From Candidatus Kaiserbacteria bacterium (GTDB lineage Bacteria > Patescibacteriota > Minisyncoccia > Phycocordibacterales > Phycocordibacteraceae): a DNA stretch of 49,862 bases. The translations under genes were made by a program, and so were the position numbers. Under the pieces are notes generated by a model. That model saw only the letters and a list, made by a program, of their open reading frames with translations. It ran no database searches and was not told the origin of the DNA. Below, one piece after another: positions 47,692 through 49,862 of the stretch (its first letter is position 1; each line of letters begins with the position of its first letter). The stretch is taken from assembly GCA_029288835.1 (NCBI GenBank), contig JARIGN010000034.1, positions 1-49,862 of the forward strand, given 5' to 3'.

Positions 47692-48462
47692 TTAGCTTCC
47701 AGTCTGGAGGATAGTAACGGCAGCGGCGGCGCTGTTGTTTGCTTCGTTTGATTCGGTAATTGAATCAGTTGGGTCTACCTGGACGGTGATGGTTTGTGCA
47801 GGGCCAGGGATCGCGTTATTGAAACCGAGCGTGAAGACCGTGTGGTCGCCAGGGTTGAGCGAAGGCTCGACCGGGGAAGCGAATGCTGTGTTGTTGTAGC
47901 TTGGAATCTGCGCGCCGAAGTTCCAAGGACCGGTTACGTTGGTACCGACGTTTGCCACAGAGAACTGCACCGCAGGATGTGCACCTGGAGGGATGATGTT
48001 TGCGGGTACGAAAGAATCAGTTGAAGGGCCGGCAAGGTATCCTGTCGCAATGATGTGCACGGTGAGGTCAGGAAGACCGTATGGTGCTTGCGGACGAGAA
48101 ACTGCCGCATTTGTTTCAGAAGGCTCCGTAGCAGGCGCTACCGCTGCAATAGCAGGGGCACGATAGCTCGATGGGGGAATGAGGGCGGTTGTCGTGCTAG
48201 AAGTGATGATGGTGCCTGATCCGCCGAAAGGAATGGTGGAACTTGAGGTTACCACCGCGAGGCCGTCATCGCCGTCTTTGTTGGCATGGTTTTGCGCGAT
48301 GCCAGAAATCTTTGAAACTGCGACAGGTATATAGCGCGTGCTATAGATAGCAAGCGCGATGCCAATAATAAGGAGTGCAATGAAACCAACCACCGCGAGG
48401 GCATTAATAGCCGCGGTTTTGCCGGTATCCTGCTGGTTTTCTTCAACTATTGTTGTTGCCAT
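47692..48462 (-). CDS. Membrane-anchored CARDB-domain protein
   Basis: TM (INALAVVGFIALLIIGIALAIY); DLTVHIIATGYL...VQFSVANVGTNVTGPWNF...VDPTDSITESNEANNSAAAAVTI. Confidence 0.85.
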   Translation of the reverse strand: MATTIVEENQQDTGKTAAINALAVVGFIALLIIGIALAIYSTRYIPVAVSKISGIAQNHANKDGDDGLAVVTSSSTIPFGGSGTIITSSTTTALIPPSSYRAPAIAAVAPATEPSETNAAVSRPQAPYGLPDLTVHIIATGYLAGPSTDSFVPANIIPPGAHPAVQFSVANVGTNVTGPWNFGAQIPSYNNTAFASPVEPSLNPGDHTVFTLGFNNAIPGPAQTITVQVDPTDSITESNEANNSAAAAVTILQTGS

Positions 48463-48585
48463 ATAACCCTATATTTAGCATAGCTTAAATGTTTTGTCAA
48501 GCCCATCCGGAGGCGAGCTTTCATGGCAGGATACGCTAGGGAACCTGAACAATAGCTGAAGGAAGACTAAGAGAAACCTGAAATG

Positions 48586-48667
48586 TGCCCAGGAGAGGAC
48601 TTGAACCTCCACCCCCGAAGGGACCTGCTCCTAAGGCAGGCGTGTATACCAATTTCACCACCTGGGC
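48586..48667 (-). tRNA. tRNA-Leu(TAG)
   Basis: GCCCAGG...CCTGC-CTTAGGA-GCAGG...long variable arm TCCCTTCGGGGGT...GGTTCAAGTCC...CCTGGGC-A. Confidence 0.95.
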
Positions 48668-48724
48668 GTTCAAAATAGTATTGCAGAAAACTCCTCAGAA
48701 GTCCAAAACGGGGAGCTTGAGGAT

Positions 48725-49573
48725 TTACTGAGTCCCCGTGCTCAAAAGCTGCGGATTATTAAGAAGAATATCTTTGAGCGTGGCCGCATCATCTGCAGAG
48801 AGACTTCCCGTATACGTGACCTTCTCAGGCGTGGTGTTATAGATCTTGGAAAAGAGGACGAGCGCGGCGAGATAGGTTCCGGCGTATGTGGGGTGCGAGC
48901 CATCGCCGCTATAGAGCTCGATAGGGTGCGAGGAATTGTTATTTATCTGCCAGGCATCACCGACCCACGCGACTGACGCATTACTCGTGCCAATAGTGTC
49001 TAATGCATGCTGGTAGGAATTGTGAATGCGAAACTGCATGTCATCAGGATTTTTTCCAAGCCATGCTGTATTTATCTGCCCATTCTTCCAAAGCTCGGCG
49101 CTACGTGCCCAGGTCTCATAGAGCACGACATGTGCGGAAGGGTTGTACTGCTGGATTTGGGTGTAGAGGGAAAAGACCGCGCCGTCCATTGCTGCGCGGT
49201 TGCGTGCGTATGTATATGCATAGGCTGGCTCCTCACTTTGTTCCTGAAGCACCACCGCGTCCCAGTGCTTGCCGGAAGGAGTACCTTTTGCAATGAGATT
49301 CTGGGTCACGGTAGAAGTGGCGTGCTCGGTGAGGGTCATGCCACCGGGCGTGTCAGACATAACGAAGGGCTTTGGATAGCCGGCGCTCATGGCCATGTTT
49401 TGAAAGACGGTGGGGAGGTCGTTAGCGGAAGTGTAGCTGTTACCGATGAAGAGGACGCGGAGGCCTTTGCCTTCTGAAGTGGTTGAATGTGTAGAGAAAT
49501 AATAGGCGGTGCCGAGGGCGGCGAGGAGCGCGAAGAGGATGAAAAGCCAAAATGTGTGGCGGAAGTGGGGCAT
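48725..49573 (-). CDS. Secreted/membrane SGNH (GDSL-like) hydrolase
   Basis: VLFIGNSYTSANDLPTVFQ; C-terminal DGSHPTYAGTYLAALV (Asp/His pair). Confidence 0.8.
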   Translation of the reverse strand: MPHFRHTFWLFILFALLAALGTAYYFSTHSTTSEGKGLRVLFIGNSYTSANDLPTVFQNMAMSAGYPKPFVMSDTPGGMTLTEHATSTVTQNLIAKGTPSGKHWDAVVLQEQSEEPAYAYTYARNRAAMDGAVFSLYTQIQQYNPSAHVVLYETWARSAELWKNGQINTAWLGKNPDDMQFRIHNSYQHALDTIGTSNASVAWVGDAWQINNNSSHPIELYSGDGSHPTYAGTYLAALVLFSKIYNTTPEKVTYTGSLSADDAATLKDILLNNPQLLSTGTQ

Positions 49574-49774
49574 GGGAGAGGTGGGTGGTGCCTATGAAAA
49601 CTCTAACATGATTTTATGCAATGCTGGTGGACTCGCTCCTTACAGGAGCAGGTATACCTTGTGGATTTTTCATTTCGCAGCACTCATGAAAAATGCTCAC
49701 AAGGTTTTCGAGTCCAGGCCGCAAGCGCCCCGCGCTTGCTTAGGCGGCCACTCACTCACTAAAGTTCGTTCGTG

Positions 49775-49847
49775 TCCGCCTACCTGGACTCGAACCAGGG
49801 ACCATATCCTTAAGAGGGATCTGCTCTACCAACTGAGCTATAGGCGG
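49775..49847 (-). tRNA. tRNA-Lys(CTT)
   Basis: CCGCCTA-TAGCTCAGTTGGTAGAGCA...ATCC-CTCTTAA-GGAT...CCTGG-TTCGAGT-CCAGG-TAGGCGG-A. Confidence 0.93.
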
Positions 49848-49862
49848 TTCTCACGAGTATAG

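Noticed and set aside
49666-49760. Hairpins ccttgtgg-atttttcat/atgaaaaat-gctcacaagg and ggccgcaagcg...cgcttgc...gcggcc near the right edge as a fourth core element
   Set aside because: They share only a short TCCAGGCCGC string with the conserved core and lack the flanking-arm arrangement; more likely ordinary terminator-type structures.
49509-49862. 117-aa plus-strand ORF at the right edge
   Set aside because: Its C-terminal part is read-through of antisense tRNA-Lys sequence (PTWTRTRDHILKRDLLYQLSYRR is a typical tRNA-derived artefact), and its start lies antisense to the SGNH gene.

Overview
The window looks like a compact bacterial chromosome segment. Gene content, small ribosomal and synthetase proteins, short intergenic gaps and surface-protein load suggest a Patescibacteria/CPR (Parcubacteria-like) genome; this lineage call is inference. 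Main blocks: (1) the 3' part of a giant surface-fibre gene (>4,160 aa, open to the left edge) built from YadA-head-like repeats, 'GIGT-SP' fibre repeats, a 7-repeat LVIVD propeller, a discoidin-like insert and an internal peptidase_S74/IMC chaperone domain; (2) a central-carbon cluster (gap, rpiB, rpe, split transketolase, PfkB kinase, class I aldolase, RidA); (3) three tightly coupled two-gene cassettes, each a membrane-anchored ~310-aa protein followed by a secreted Cys-paired Ig-like/CARDB chain ending in a shared C-terminal motif, V-N-[VI]-x-P-x-[FY]-x-N-F-stop; (4) translation genes (bL25, bL31, RF1, S2, EF-Ts, PheST) and gyrB; (5) tRNAs Thr(TGT), Leu(TAG), Lys(CTT) and one atypical tRNA-like element. 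The strongest candidates for something undescribed are the triplicated cassette with its terminal NF motif, and a three-copy long-hairpin element whose arms differ completely while its 27-nt core (CGCTCCrGGCCGCTwGGCCAArTCTwA) is conserved. A fixed 12-nt spacing between a -10-like hexamer and the start codon at eight genes suggests widespread leaderless transcription. All calls come from reading the sequence; no database search was run.
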